A stretch of DNA of 64,000 bases from CAIXSC01 sp046349915 (GCA_046349915.1 JAXMBL010000004.1:372001-436000); one strand, 5' to 3'. Shown: positions 16,789 to 26,369, counted from the stretch's first letter. Notes: generated by a model not told the origin, from the letters alone. Numbers and translations are program-made.

Positions 16789-18365
16789 CCGGGCGCGTTG
16801 TCGCCAAGCGCGGAAGCGTGGCGCTCGAGCAAGTCACCAAACGCTTTGGCGATGTGACTGCGCTCGATGACGTTTCGTTTCATCCCTTCGAGGGCGTCGT
16901 TCATGCAGTGCTCGGCGAAAACGGCGCCGGCAAGACGACGCTCATGAACATCCTGTACGGACTGGAACGCCCAAGCACTGGACGGATGCTTATTGATGGA
17001 AAGCCCGTGTCGCTCCGAGGGCCTGCCGAAGCGCAGCGTCTGGGAATTGGCATGATTCACCAACATCTGTCGCTCGTCAACTCGATGTCGGTGACGGAAA
17101 ATGTGTTGCTCGGATTGGAGGGGCTCCCTTGGCGCATCGACTTTGCTCGGCACGCTCGGAAGATTCGTGAATTGGCCGCGAGCCTCGAGTTTGAGATTGA
17201 TCCCGCGCGGCGAGTGGATCGATTGACTCTCGGCGAACGACAGCAGGTCGAGATTCTCAAGCTCATGTATCGTGATGCTCGACTCCTGATCATGGACGAG
17301 CCGACCAGTCAGCTAGGACCAAGTGAAATTGAATCTTTGTCTCGCGTCATGCGGAAGCTATGTCAGAGAGGCAAGACAATCCTCTTTATCTCCCATAAGT
17401 TGCGTGAGGTAATGGAGGCAGCCGATCACGTCACCGTACTTCGGAGAGGTCGATTGGTATGGGATTCCGACATTCGCGACACAACCCGCGATCAACTCGC
17501 GAGATTAGTCTCTGGCGCCGATGCAACCAAGGGTTCCGCCGCCGTTGCGCCACTCGCGCCAGCCTCGGCCGTCGCCGCACATTCGCCAATCCTCTCCGTC
17601 TCTGATCTCGTTGTGCGGGGAAGCGAGGATCAAGTCGCCGTGAACGGTGTATCGTTTGAACTATTCCCTGGCGAGATTCTGGGAATAGCGGGAGTGAGTG
17701 GCAACGGACAGAGTGAACTGGCGGAAGCGGTGGCGGGCTTGCGAGTCACGGAGCGGGGAACAATTAAGATCGAGGGCCGTGATGTAACGAGTGCCAGCGT
17801 TTCGCGTCGACGGACGGACCACAGATTGGGTTATACGCCCGCGGAACGGAATCAGGTGGCATTGTTGCTGAACGCGGATGTGAAGACCAATGCGGTTCTG
17901 CGTGATCTTAACTCCCCCTTGTTCGCTCAATATGGAATTCTGTCTCGACGAGCGATCACCGACTTCGCGGCACGGTTGATACAGCGATTTCGTATTGCTT
18001 GCCGCGGTCCCGAGCAGTCAGTTCGATTTCTCTCGGGAGGTAATCAGCAACGCTTGGTGTTGGGGCGCGAACTCGCAAACTTGCCTCGCGTGTTGATTGT
18101 CGACAATCCCTGCCAGGGCCTAGATCCCGGTGCGACTCAGTCGGTTCACGAGGAGCTCCGGACGCACTCGGCGACGGGATTAGCAACTCTCTATATCTCG
18201 TCGGAGATCGACGACTTGCTGGCCGTCTGCGATCGAATCGGCGTACTTTTTCGTGGACAACTGGTCGGCATCTTAACTCGAACCGAAGCGACTCGTGAGC
18301 GACTGGGGCGGCTGATGGTGGGTTTGGCGAGCGACCATGGGGAGGTCCAGGAATGCAGTGCCTGA
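16785..18365 (+). CDS. Double-ATPase subunit of BMP-type ABC importer
   Basis: GTG at 16785 overlaps the stop of the lipoprotein gene (GTGA) and yields a 526-residue protein with two ATPase halves. Half one has Walker A GENGAGKTT, signature LTLGERQQVEILK and Walker B LLIMDEPTSQL. Half two has GVSGNGQSE, LSGGNQQRLVLGREL and VLIVDNPCQGLDPG, where the usual catalytic Glu position holds Asn. A degenerate second site is normal for the RbsA/YufO type, but Asn is not the residue I expect. It should energise import of the ligand bound by the upstream lipoprotein. A longer frame extends upstream but lies inside the lipoprotein gene and is not used. The stop overlaps the first permease by 13 bp. Confidence 0.92.
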   Translation: MTGRVVAKRGSVALEQVTKRFGDVTALDDVSFHPFEGVVHAVLGENGAGKTTLMNILYGLERPSTGRMLIDGKPVSLRGPAEAQRLGIGMIHQHLSLVNSMSVTENVLLGLEGLPWRIDFARHARKIRELAASLEFEIDPARRVDRLTLGERQQVEILKLMYRDARLLIMDEPTSQLGPSEIESLSRVMRKLCQRGKTILFISHKLREVMEAADHVTVLRRGRLVWDSDIRDTTRDQLARLVSGADATKGSAAVAPLAPASAVAAHSPILSVSDLVVRGSEDQVAVNGVSFELFPGEILGIAGVSGNGQSELAEAVAGLRVTERGTIKIEGRDVTSASVSRRRTDHRLGYTPAERNQVALLLNADVKTNAVLRDLNSPLFAQYGILSRRAITDFAARLIQRFRIACRGPEQSVRFLSGGNQQRLVLGRELANLPRVLIVDNPCQGLDPGATQSVHEELRTHSATGLATLYISSEIDDLLAVCDRIGVLFRGQLVGILTRTEATRERLGRLMVGLASDHGEVQECSA

Positions 18366-19432
18366 AGGGATTCTTTCTGCGGACCTGGTCAATCTGGGTC
18401 ATTGTCGCCGCATTGGCTTTAACCGCCATGCTCATCGCGCTCAGCGGCCGAGATCCGCTGACGGCCTATCACGCACTGCTTCGAGACGGATTGCTGGACC
18501 GTCACGGTTTCGCGGACACGCTCGTCAAAATGTCTCCGCTTTTACTCACAAGTCTGGCGGTGATCATTCCTTTGCGTGCGGGGCAGTACAATATTGGCGG
18601 CGAGGGTCAAATGTATGCTGGCGCATTGAGCGCTAGCATTCCCGCTTTGTTCTTAGACTCATTGCCGTTGGTTCCCCACCTCCTGGTATGTTCAATGTGC
18701 GGCATGCTAGGCGGCGCGGCGTGGGGTCTGCTACCCGGATTGCTGAAAGTGGGGCGAGGCGCAAATGAAGTCATTACTTCCTTGTTGCTCAACTATGTCG
18801 CGGTGAATTTGGTTAGTTACGTTGTGGGGGGACCGCTGATGGAGCCAGGAGCGCCCTATCCAAGTTCGCCGCGGATTCTATCCACCGCTCAACTTCCTTA
18901 CTTACTTCCTCAGGCTGATGTGCACGCGGGATTCATCGCCGGCCTCCTACTTTCCATGGCCGTGTGGTTACTCTTGACGAGAACTTGCGTGGGTTGGGGT
19001 ATGCAAGTGGTGGGAGAGAACTCGCGAGTCGCCGCGTATGCGGGAGTGTCTGTCGGACGCACCATCCTCCTTTCCTTGGCGGCTGGAGGTGCAATGGCTG
19101 GTCTCGCAGGCGCTTTTGAGGTGATGGGCGTCAAGCACCGACTGTTTCATCAATTCGCGGGTGGCTACGGGTACGACGGTTTGGTCGTGGCATTTCTGGC
19201 GGGAGGGCGAGCTCTTTGGAATATTCCCTCGGCATTTTTCATCGCGCTGCTCAAGATTGGCGGCAGTGTCATGCAACGAGCAGCCGGGGTCCCCGTCACC
19301 GTCGTGCTCGCCATTGAGGGCATTGTCGTGGTGCTGGTCGCCATTGCCTTGATTCTCCCAGGAATGGAGGCCGCCTCGCATTCGGAGTCGGATGACGAGG
19401 CTCTCGAGCCGGTCTCGAGTCCACCGGAATGA
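18353..19432 (+). CDS. ABC importer permease, BMP/nucleoside type (first subunit)
   Basis: This 359-residue integral membrane protein has about eight to nine hydrophobic spans. IPLRAGQYNIGGEGQMYAGA and LKVGRGANEVITSLLLNYVA are family hallmarks of the branched-chain-amino-acid-like permeases (YufP/NupP type). An SD, GGGGAGGT, precedes the ATG inside the end of the ATPase gene, so the two overlap by 13 bp and are translationally coupled. The C-terminus is a short polar tail (SESDDEALEPVSSPPE). It should pair with the second permease to form the pore. Confidence 0.92.
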   Translation: MQCLKGFFLRTWSIWVIVAALALTAMLIALSGRDPLTAYHALLRDGLLDRHGFADTLVKMSPLLLTSLAVIIPLRAGQYNIGGEGQMYAGALSASIPALFLDSLPLVPHLLVCSMCGMLGGAAWGLLPGLLKVGRGANEVITSLLLNYVAVNLVSYVVGGPLMEPGAPYPSSPRILSTAQLPYLLPQADVHAGFIAGLLLSMAVWLLLTRTCVGWGMQVVGENSRVAAYAGVSVGRTILLSLAAGGAMAGLAGAFEVMGVKHRLFHQFAGGYGYDGLVVAFLAGGRALWNIPSAFFIALLKIGGSVMQRAAGVPVTVVLAIEGIVVVLVAIALILPGMEAASHSESDDEALEPVSSPPE

Positions 19433-19474
19433 AGCCCCTTCCTTCACGGGCTGCCGGCCCGCCACAGAAACTCC

Positions 19475-20386
19475 ATGGACGAACTACTGGCGTCAACTCT
19501 CCGCTTTTCCGTCCCGCTGGCATTCGCCGCCATGGGCGGCGTGTTGTCGGAACGCGCCGGAGTCTTCAATCTGGCGTTGGAAGGCGCCCTGCTCAGCGGT
19601 GCGCTAGGAGCAGCCCTCGGTTCGGTTGCCTTGGCGAGTCCGTGGGGTGGAATTGCAGTGGGACTCGCCGCCGGTCTAGTCGTGGGATTGCTACTCGCAA
19701 TTCTCACCGTCCTTCTCGGCGTTAATCAATTCGTGAGTGGAGTCGCCGTTAATCTGCTGGCTGCCGGTCTGACGGCGTTTGTTGCACGACTATTCACCGA
19801 TCTTTTGCAAGGGGCTGCAATGCCAGGATTGGTCCCCCTGTTGTCCTCGACTTGGCGCGAGACGCCAATCGTGGGGGCGTTTCTTGCTTCCCAGGATGCG
19901 TTAGCTCTTTTGGCAATGAGCTTGCCATTGGGCCTCACTTTCCTCCTTTTTCGTACTCGCTCGGGCCTTGCTATTCGTGCGGTTGGGGAATCGCCATGGG
20001 CGGCTGATGTGGCGGGGATTTCGGTGGCTCGCACGAGATTCGTCGCGGTAATCGGCAGTTGTTTACTCGCGAGCCTCGGTGGCTGCCACCTGGTGTTGGC
20101 CCAGGTGCTCGTGTTTTCCGAGAACATGTCCGCGGGCAAGGGTTTCATCGCCCTTGCCGCGGTCATCCTAGGTCGGTGGTCGTTTTGGGGAGCGTTCGCC
20201 ACGTGCCTTCTTTTTGGAGCATGTGAAGCAGGGCAGTTGCGCTTGCAGTTCCAGAACGCGAATGTCCCATATCAATTGTTCGCCATCCTTCCCTACGCAC
20301 TTGCCATCGTCACACTCGTGCTGTTTCCCCGGCGAGATCAAGTGATAGTGAATTCAGGAACCGCGTTTCGCCGCGCGAGTCGCTAG
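19475..20386 (+). CDS. ABC importer permease, BMP/nucleoside type (second subunit)
   Basis: The 303-residue protein has eight or more hydrophobic spans and the family start ERAGVFNLALEGALLSGA, followed by GVNQFVSGVAVNLLAAGLT and GESPWAADVAGISVARTRF. This is the YufQ/NupQ-type partner of the first permease. It begins 42 bp after the preceding stop, on the same strand, and completes a four-gene importer. Directly downstream is a perfect 22-bp inverted repeat that may end the transcript. The likely ligand is a nucleoside, based only on the family. Confidence 0.92.
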   Translation: MDELLASTLRFSVPLAFAAMGGVLSERAGVFNLALEGALLSGALGAALGSVALASPWGGIAVGLAAGLVVGLLLAILTVLLGVNQFVSGVAVNLLAAGLTAFVARLFTDLLQGAAMPGLVPLLSSTWRETPIVGAFLASQDALALLAMSLPLGLTFLLFRTRSGLAIRAVGESPWAADVAGISVARTRFVAVIGSCLLASLGGCHLVLAQVLVFSENMSAGKGFIALAAVILGRWSFWGAFATCLLFGACEAGQLRLQFQNANVPYQLFAILPYALAIVTLVLFPRRDQVIVNSGTAFRRASR

Positions 20387-20417
20387 CTTAGGTATTCTGA
20401 CCCGATGAGTGAGGACC

Positions 20418-20481
20418 AGCGAAGATCAGTGTTCCCTCTCTATCGATCAGAGCGCAAGTAGAGGGAACACTGATCTTCGCT
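20418..20481. terminator. Perfect 22-bp inverted repeat after the ABC operon
   Basis: Arms at 20418-20439 and 20460-20481 are exact reverse complements with a 20-nt loop. The RNA stem would be very stable. No T-run follows, so it is either a stabilising 3' end, a rho-assisted terminator or a small mobile palindrome. It sits 31 bp after the last permease stop. Confidence 0.6.
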
Positions 20482-20719
20482 AATCGTCACTGAGGGAATT
20501 CAATTCTCGAGCGAGGAGACATCGTCATTTTATGGATGCTCGCTCACCGAGCGATCCGCGCCGACGTCATCGATCGCTCAATCCATGATAAGTATCGAAC
20601 CGGCAAGTATTCATCATTGCATCTCTTCAATCTCGGCGATCGGCGTCAGGAATGGTTCCCAGCTGGGACCACAGCTAAACCCTGCTAGAATTCATACCTC
20701 CACCCTTGTGAGAATCTTC

Positions 20720-21290
20720 ATGTCCCGATTTACCCTTGCGCTAGTTGCGTTGCTGTTCGTTTCGACTGTCCATGCTGACGACTGGCCGCAGTGGATGGGG
20801 CCGAATCGCGATGATGTCTGGTCTGAGACCCAAATCATCGACAAGTTTCCCACGGAAGGCGTGCGCTACCTCTGGCGCAAGCCCATACATGGTGGATTCT
20901 CGGGACCCGCGGTTGTGGCCGGGCGAGTGTATGTCGTCGACTATCAGAAGACCAATGGCGACGACAAGCCTGAGCCGACGAAACGCAACGAGCTGCAAGG
21001 GAAAGAAAGAATTCTGTGCCTCGACGCTCGCACGGGCGACGAGATCTGGCGTCATGAGTATGACTGCCCCTATACGATCAGCTATCCCGCTGGCCCGCGC
21101 TGTACGCCCACGGTTGACCAGGAATCGGTTTACACCTTGGGCGCCATGGGCGACTTGATCTGCTTGCATGCGGTCACCGGCAAAATCATCTGGAAGACAG
21201 GTTGTTTGGAGCCATCCCGCCTACGCGAATCGCTGCGTCTATGCTCGCAACGATCGTGAGATTGTCTGTGCGTCGTTAGCCGCCGAGTAG
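20720..21290 (+). pseudogene. PQQ-like propeller gene with large internal deletion
   Basis: The ATG at 20720 starts a signal peptide (MSRFTLALVALLFVSTVHA) followed by DDWPQWMGPNRDDVWSE, a family-typical start. The frame reads normally through LICLHAVTGKIIWKT at about 21198, then shifts. In the next frame, from 21207, the DNA encodes WSHPAYANRCVYARND and ends ASLAAE* at 21290, which resembles the normal C-terminus of this family. Intact members are about 430 residues long, so some 200-250 codons are missing and the two ends are joined out of frame. The natural frame ends at 21259 after an aberrant tail. Product is most likely non-functional. Confidence 0.8.
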
Positions 21291-21384
21291 GCTCAAAGAG
21301 CCAACTGATTCCCGTCAAGAACAGCGACAAGCGACGGATTTGTGCTTGTTTACCACGCGTTTATTGCTTCAGTGCTTGTGGTCG

Positions 21385-22413
21385 CTACCCGCCCGCAACT
21401 CCCTGCGTGTTGACGTACAGCGAATAGAGCGACGTGCTGCCGCACATGAAGAGTCGGTTGCGATGTCGGCCGCCAAAGCAGACATTCGCGCACCGCTCGG
21501 GCAAATCGATTCGGCCAATCAGCTTTCCCTCGGGGTTGAAGACCGAGACTCCATCGAGTCCTTCGACGCCCATGCCCCAACCACACCAGAGATTGCCATC
21601 GACATCGACGCGGAAACCGTCGGGTGTTCCCTCCGGTTCCGCGGTGATCAAGACGCGGCTATTCGCCAGCTTCCTCCCACCTTCTACCACGTCGTACGCC
21701 CGTATCACCCGCGGCATCACGCCCGCTTCGACAATGTACATTTTCGATTCGTCGGGCGAGAATGCGAGGCCGTTCGGCCGCTGGATGTCGCCAGCCACCA
21801 CCGACAAGCGACCGCTCCCAGGCTCCCAGCGATAGACGTTCGTGGGCAACTCGACCTTGTCGAGGTGGCCTTCATAGAAGCCCAGGATGCCGAAGGGAGG
21901 ATCGGTGAACCAGATCGACCCATCCGACTTGCAGACGACATCATTGGGTGAATTGAGTGGTTTGCCGTCGTAGGAATCTGCGATCACCGTGATCGTCCCG
22001 TCGTATTCAGTGCGAGTCACTCGGCGCGCATCATGCTCGCAGGAGATCAGGCGGCCTGCACGGTCGCGCGTATGTCCGTTGGCGTTGTTCGATGGTTTAC
22101 GAAACACGGAAACCTCGCCCGTCTCCTCTTCCCATTTCATGATGCGATTGTTGGGAATATCGCTCCACAACAGGTAGCGACCGTCGCCAAACCAGACGGG
22201 CCCCTCAGTCCAACGCATGCCGGTTGCCAAACGTTCCACCTTGGCCAGATTCAAACGGTACTTGGTGAAACTGGGGTCGATGATTCGCACTCGCGGATCG
22301 GGATAGCGAGGGCTCGGTTGCCATTCGGCGTGGCTGGTGGAATGAAATGTCATGGTCAAGGTCGCCGCACTGGTTTGAAGAAATGCCCGTCGGTTCATGG
22401 AAGGTGAACTCAT
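21385..22413 (-). CDS. SMP-30/gluconolactonase-like secreted protein
   Basis: The 342-residue protein carries a Tat-type signal (NRRAFLQTSAATLTMTF) and matches the SMP-30/gluconolactonase/LRE family: EGPVWFGDGRYLLWSDIPNN, NGHTRDRAGRLISCEH, NSPNDVVCKSDGSIWFTDPPFG, and RPNGLAFSPDESKMYIVE. The Glu in TEGP, Asn in NSPND and Asp in FSPDE are the usual metal-binding positions and all appear present. It would hydrolyse sugar lactones in the periplasm or outside the cell. Start may be 22413 or the internal ATG at 22398; either gives an RR motif. The 3' end converges with the broken PQQ-like gene. Confidence 0.9.
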   Translation of the reverse strand: MSSPSMNRRAFLQTSAATLTMTFHSTSHAEWQPSPRYPDPRVRIIDPSFTKYRLNLAKVERLATGMRWTEGPVWFGDGRYLLWSDIPNNRIMKWEEETGEVSVFRKPSNNANGHTRDRAGRLISCEHDARRVTRTEYDGTITVIADSYDGKPLNSPNDVVCKSDGSIWFTDPPFGILGFYEGHLDKVELPTNVYRWEPGSGRLSVVAGDIQRPNGLAFSPDESKMYIVEAGVMPRVIRAYDVVEGGRKLANSRVLITAEPEGTPDGFRVDVDGNLWCGWGMGVEGLDGVSVFNPEGKLIGRIDLPERCANVCFGGRHRNRLFMCGSTSLYSLYVNTQGVAGG

Positions 22414-22691
22414 CGAAGTGGTTGACGCGGCCGCCTGCCGCCGAGGAACATCCTGGCGAGCACGCCCGCGAGTGCGTTTGCTGATCGTCCAGCGTCAACC
22501 GAATGAGCATTATCGTCGCTGGATTTGGACCAATTCGCAAGCAAGGGGGCGCGCGGCCGCTTCACGGTCATCGCACGTGGGCTCCTGTGAGTGTTCATTG
22601 AATTCTCGATGAAGATCTCCGGCAATGGGATTGTCTTCCCCAGAGGCGTGGTAGACTCGGGATCGAGTTACGCGTTCTTGGAGTCGTTGCC

Positions 22692-23654
22692 ATGCCGTCG
22701 GTATTGGTCGTCGATGACGCCCCTGTGGATCGATGTCTCGTCGAAGGGGTGCTAAAACGCAACTCGTCGCTTCAAGTGCGGAGCGTGTCCGATGTGCTTT
22801 CAGCTTTGCGAGCCATCGAAGCGGCGCCTCCAGACATCGTCATTTCTGACTTGCAAATGCCCGGTATGAATGGGTTGGATTTGGTGACGATTTTGCGCGA
22901 GCGTTATCCAGGTCTGCCTGTCGTGCTGACGACGGCGCATGGTAGCGAGGAGCTTGCGATACGGGCGATTGACGAAGGGGCCGCATCGTACGTTCCCAAG
23001 ACCTGCTTGGCGGAGCGGTTGCCCTCGACCATCGATCACATTCTCGAAGCGTCTCGCTCGGCGCGCGGCTATCTCGACTGTCGAGCTTGTCTTCGCGAAG
23101 CTCGTCTGCGATTCGAAGTAGGCAATGACGACAGGATTCTCGATCAACTGGTCGACTTGGCTCGCGGAACGGCGGGTGGCGTCGGATTATTCGATTCGCA
23201 TGATCAGCTCCGATTAGCCGTGGCGGTACAGGGCTTGTTATGCCTGGGCTTCTATGCGGGCAATCTTGAACTGCCCATCCAACAACTCGATGAACTCGAC
23301 GTGATCGATTCGCAATTGCATCTGAAGGCGAAACAACGGTTGAGTGAACCTCCATTCGACTCGCGGGTATTGCGAGTCGAGTTTGAGGTGTCGAACCTCC
23401 ATGGGACGTTTCGAGTCAGCCATGAAGGCGCCCCTTGGGGAGATGCCCTTTTTGACGCGGAGTTGTCAGGGTCGGTAATGCTGGAGGCGGCCGGGACGAC
23501 TTCGGAGTCCTTTCGGCCAGTCTACCGAGGTCTTGTGTTGCTACGTGCCTTCGCGGACGCCTTGATCATGGAGGACGGTGGACGGACGTTGGTGATGACC
23601 TGTTTGCGCCCTACGGGGCGTCGATGGAATAACGTGCGTTCCACAACTCCTTAG
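22692..23654 (+). CDS. Response regulator with ATPase-like output domain
   Basis: The receiver domain (1-~120) is complete: Asp8/Asp9, phospho-acceptor Asp53 (ISDLQMPGMNG), Thr80/81 and Lys103 (SYVPKTCLAE). The remaining ~190 residues begin LRFEVGNDDRILDQLVDLAR and contain GVGLFDSHDQLRLAVAV, a form of the anti-sigma-like HATPase domain seen in planctomycete response regulators. It lies 12 bp before a hybrid histidine kinase in the same orientation, so the kinase is the likely partner. Output is probably protein-protein rather than DNA binding because no HTH is seen. Confidence 0.85.
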   Translation: MPSVLVVDDAPVDRCLVEGVLKRNSSLQVRSVSDVLSALRAIEAAPPDIVISDLQMPGMNGLDLVTILRERYPGLPVVLTTAHGSEELAIRAIDEGAASYVPKTCLAERLPSTIDHILEASRSARGYLDCRACLREARLRFEVGNDDRILDQLVDLARGTAGGVGLFDSHDQLRLAVAVQGLLCLGFYAGNLELPIQQLDELDVIDSQLHLKAKQRLSEPPFDSRVLRVEFEVSNLHGTFRVSHEGAPWGDALFDAELSGSVMLEAAGTTSESFRPVYRGLVLLRAFADALIMEDGGRTLVMTCLRPTGRRWNNVRSTTP

Positions 23655-23666
23655 GTTGAGTCGGCG

Positions 23667-25703
23667 ATGACTACTGATTTCCATGCGATTACCACGATAG
23701 GGCAGTTAGAGTCGGAAACAACCAGCATTAACGCGGACCAGACCGGGCGAGAATTACGCGAACTGTTCGCGGAACGCGACGATGCCTGTGGAGCGATGGT
23801 GCTTCGCGGCAACGACTTGATTGGGGTGATTTCAAGACCAACGTTCTTGCGGCAGATGTCGCGCCCCTTTGGGCCCGACATCTATGCTCGCCGTTCCGTG
23901 GCCTTCATGCTTCGTGAATCGGAAATCGAACCACTCGTATTACCCAGCGAACTCGACGTACATGACGCGGTCCCGCTTGTCCTTCAGCGGCCGGGAGACG
24001 CGGCCTACGAGCCGATCGTGGTCCGGACGAGAGACAACGCTTGGCGATTGCTTAGTGTAACTCGACTGTTGTTGGCGCAATCGAAACTGTTGGCGCAGGC
24101 GAACGAGATCATTCGGCAACAGAAACGCGAGGCGGATTCGGCTAGTCTTGCGAAGGGGCAGTTTCTGGCGAATATGAGCCACGAGATCCGAACGCCCATG
24201 AATGGCATCGTTGGCATGACAAACCTCCTGCTTGAAACGTCGCTCACCGACGCTCAACGGGAACATCTATCGATGGTCAAGACCTCGGCGGACTGGCTGC
24301 TGACCGTGATCGACGACGTGCTTGATTTTTCTAAGATCGAGGCGGGCAAATTAGAGTTTGATCCTCTGCCTTTCGCCCTCCGACCCATGCTCGACGAATG
24401 GCTCAAGCCACTCGAGTTTCGTGCTCGCGGAAAACAACTGCGAATGACCTGGCAGGTTGCGCCCGAGATTCCGCAGGGGATCGTCGCTGATCCAGTGCGT
24501 ATTCGACAAGTCTTGGTCAACTTGGTTGGCAACGCAATTAAGTTCACCGAGCGTGGTTGCGTCGAAGTGAGCGTGACGGGCGGGCGTCAACTGGGCGACC
24601 GTTTAGAGCTCATCTTCGCAGTGCGCGATACGGGGATCGGCATTCCACCCGAACAACTCGATAAGATCTTTCACGAATTCGAGCAGGTTGACAGCTCGCA
24701 TTCGCGTCAATTCGGCGGCACTGGCTTGGGGCTCGCCATTTCGCAGCGGCTTTGCGAACAGATGTCCGGAAGCATCTGGGTGGAGAGCGGCGTCAATCAA
24801 GGTTCCACCTTCCGATTCGTTCTGCCGCTTGAAGTCGCCTCGCCGCAACAGATGTTGGCGACGGGAATTGATCAGACCAAGAATCGACTCAAGGGAATTG
24901 CGCCTAGCGAGGTGGAACCTCGCTGCGGGCTGCGAGTGCTTGTCGCGGAGGACAATCCAGTCAATCAGAAACTGGTGACGCTGTTGCTCGAAAAGCGCAA
25001 ACACAAGGTAACTGTGGTGGATAATGGCAGGGCCGCGGTCGATGCCTGCATCGCCGATGAATTCGACGTTGCGCTCATCGACATTCAAATGCCCCTGTTG
25101 GATGGCTTCGCCGCCACTCGATGCATTCGCGACGCCGAATCGCCTGAAGATTGGCGCATGCCCATCATAGCGCTTACCGCGCACGCGATGAAAGGCGATC
25201 GTGAACGTTGCTTGGCGGCTGGCATGGATGGATACGTCAGCAAGCCGATTGTTGCCGACGAGTTGTTTCGGGCGATTGACGCGCTGGTTGGCCCCCGGAC
25301 GGCGACTGACAGACACGATAGTCTTACGCCGCCGACTCCTGAACCAGAATCCGACTTGCCCTGGGAGCGGGCTCTAAAGCACACGGGTGGCGACCGCGAG
25401 TTGCTGGCGAAAATGGCGTCGATATTTCTTGACGAAATGGAGACGTGGATCGGGCAAATACGGGAAGCTGTCGCCCATCAAGACGTTCCCAATACTCGCC
25501 GACTCGCCCACTCCATGAAGGGGTCGTGTGGATATTTCGCGGCCGATGCTGCGTATGATGCCGCGAGTCGTTTGGAAGAGTCGGCTAGCAATACTCAGGA
25601 AACCCAGACGCTACTGCGAGCCCTCGAAGAGGAATTAGATCGGGCATCGCACCAAATCGCCGTCTTCGCGGGCATGGTGTCCGCCCGCCAAGCGGTCGTT
25701 TAG
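23667..25703 (+). CDS. CBS-domain hybrid histidine kinase with receiver and Hpt
   Basis: The 678-residue protein has an N-terminal pair of CBS-like repeats (about 10-135, GNDLIGVISRPTF and AWRLLSVTRLLLAQ), a short coiled coil (135-165), a HisKA domain (ANMSHEIRTPMNG, His172), HATPase (NLVGNAIKFT, DTGIGIPPEQ, GGTGLGLAIS), a receiver domain (Asp472, IDIQMPLLDG; Lys526) and a C-terminal Hpt (RRLAHSMKGSCGYFA, His615). It can carry a complete phosphorelay. CBS pairs usually bind adenine nucleotides, so energy state may be the input; that is inference. It follows the response regulator by 12 bp and precedes a pentapeptide-repeat gene by 27 bp. Confidence 0.92.
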   Translation: MTTDFHAITTIGQLESETTSINADQTGRELRELFAERDDACGAMVLRGNDLIGVISRPTFLRQMSRPFGPDIYARRSVAFMLRESEIEPLVLPSELDVHDAVPLVLQRPGDAAYEPIVVRTRDNAWRLLSVTRLLLAQSKLLAQANEIIRQQKREADSASLAKGQFLANMSHEIRTPMNGIVGMTNLLLETSLTDAQREHLSMVKTSADWLLTVIDDVLDFSKIEAGKLEFDPLPFALRPMLDEWLKPLEFRARGKQLRMTWQVAPEIPQGIVADPVRIRQVLVNLVGNAIKFTERGCVEVSVTGGRQLGDRLELIFAVRDTGIGIPPEQLDKIFHEFEQVDSSHSRQFGGTGLGLAISQRLCEQMSGSIWVESGVNQGSTFRFVLPLEVASPQQMLATGIDQTKNRLKGIAPSEVEPRCGLRVLVAEDNPVNQKLVTLLLEKRKHKVTVVDNGRAAVDACIADEFDVALIDIQMPLLDGFAATRCIRDAESPEDWRMPIIALTAHAMKGDRERCLAAGMDGYVSKPIVADELFRAIDALVGPRTATDRHDSLTPPTPEPESDLPWERALKHTGGDRELLAKMASIFLDEMETWIGQIREAVAHQDVPNTRRLAHSMKGSCGYFAADAAYDAASRLEESASNTQETQTLLRALEEELDRASHQIAVFAGMVSARQAVV

Positions 25704-25730
25704 ATTCTCTTCTCCGGATTCGGCCATGTC

Positions 25731-26369
25731 ATGCTTGAGATACGAGATGCCTCCACGGGAGAGTTAGTCCTCCGCTTAACGCAACATACATTGTGTGGGC
25801 GAAAAATCAGCAATGTTTGTCTCACCGGGAACGATCTTTCGGCCATCGAGGGGGCCGACGCGGACTTCTCGTTCTCGACTCTCCGGCGAGTGAACTTCAG
25901 TCGAGCGACGCTCAGTCGCGCCCGGTTCGGCAATACTCGACTGGAGCAAGTCGACTTTCACGCCGCGCGATTGGAAGACGTGGACTTTACCTCGGCCGTC
26001 ATGGAATCGATTCGCTTCCAAGAAGCACGGCTGGAAGGCGCGTTCCTGAGATATGCCCAAATGTCGAATGTCGACTTGACGGGCGCGATTCTGAGGAAAG
26101 CCGACTTGAGCATGGCAACCATCACTGGCGTATTGGTGGATGCCGACCTGTCGGGCGCTGATCTACGCGGCGCGGACCTCAGTGAAGCTCGCCTGCATGG
26201 CGCCCGGTTCGACGGTGCGCGACTCGCCAACGCTCGTTTCATCGGCGCTCGCCCCACGGAAATCCATGTGCAGATGGCGCGCTTGGCCCATATCCAGAAT
26301 CCCTCGAAGTCCTTCCCTTTCACGCCGCAGCAAGAGAAGAAGAGTTGGTGGCGTTTTTTGGGAGGCTAA
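25731..26369 (+). CDS. Pentapeptide-repeat protein
   Basis: Residues ~35-180 are tandem A(D/N)LxX pentapeptides, for example ADLSGADLRGADLSEARL and GAILRKADLSMA, which form a right-handed beta-helix. The first ~35 residues (LEIRDASTGELVLRLTQHTL) are separate from it. The C-terminus carries a short basic/aromatic tail (KKSWWRFLGG). It follows the hybrid kinase gene by 27 bp, so it is probably in the same operon. Such proteins often act as scaffolds or topoisomerase-protection factors; no specific role can be given here. Confidence 0.85.
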   Translation: MLEIRDASTGELVLRLTQHTLCGRKISNVCLTGNDLSAIEGADADFSFSTLRRVNFSRATLSRARFGNTRLEQVDFHAARLEDVDFTSAVMESIRFQEARLEGAFLRYAQMSNVDLTGAILRKADLSMATITGVLVDADLSGADLRGADLSEARLHGARFDGARLANARFIGARPTEIHVQMARLAHIQNPSKSFPFTPQQEKKSWWRFLGG

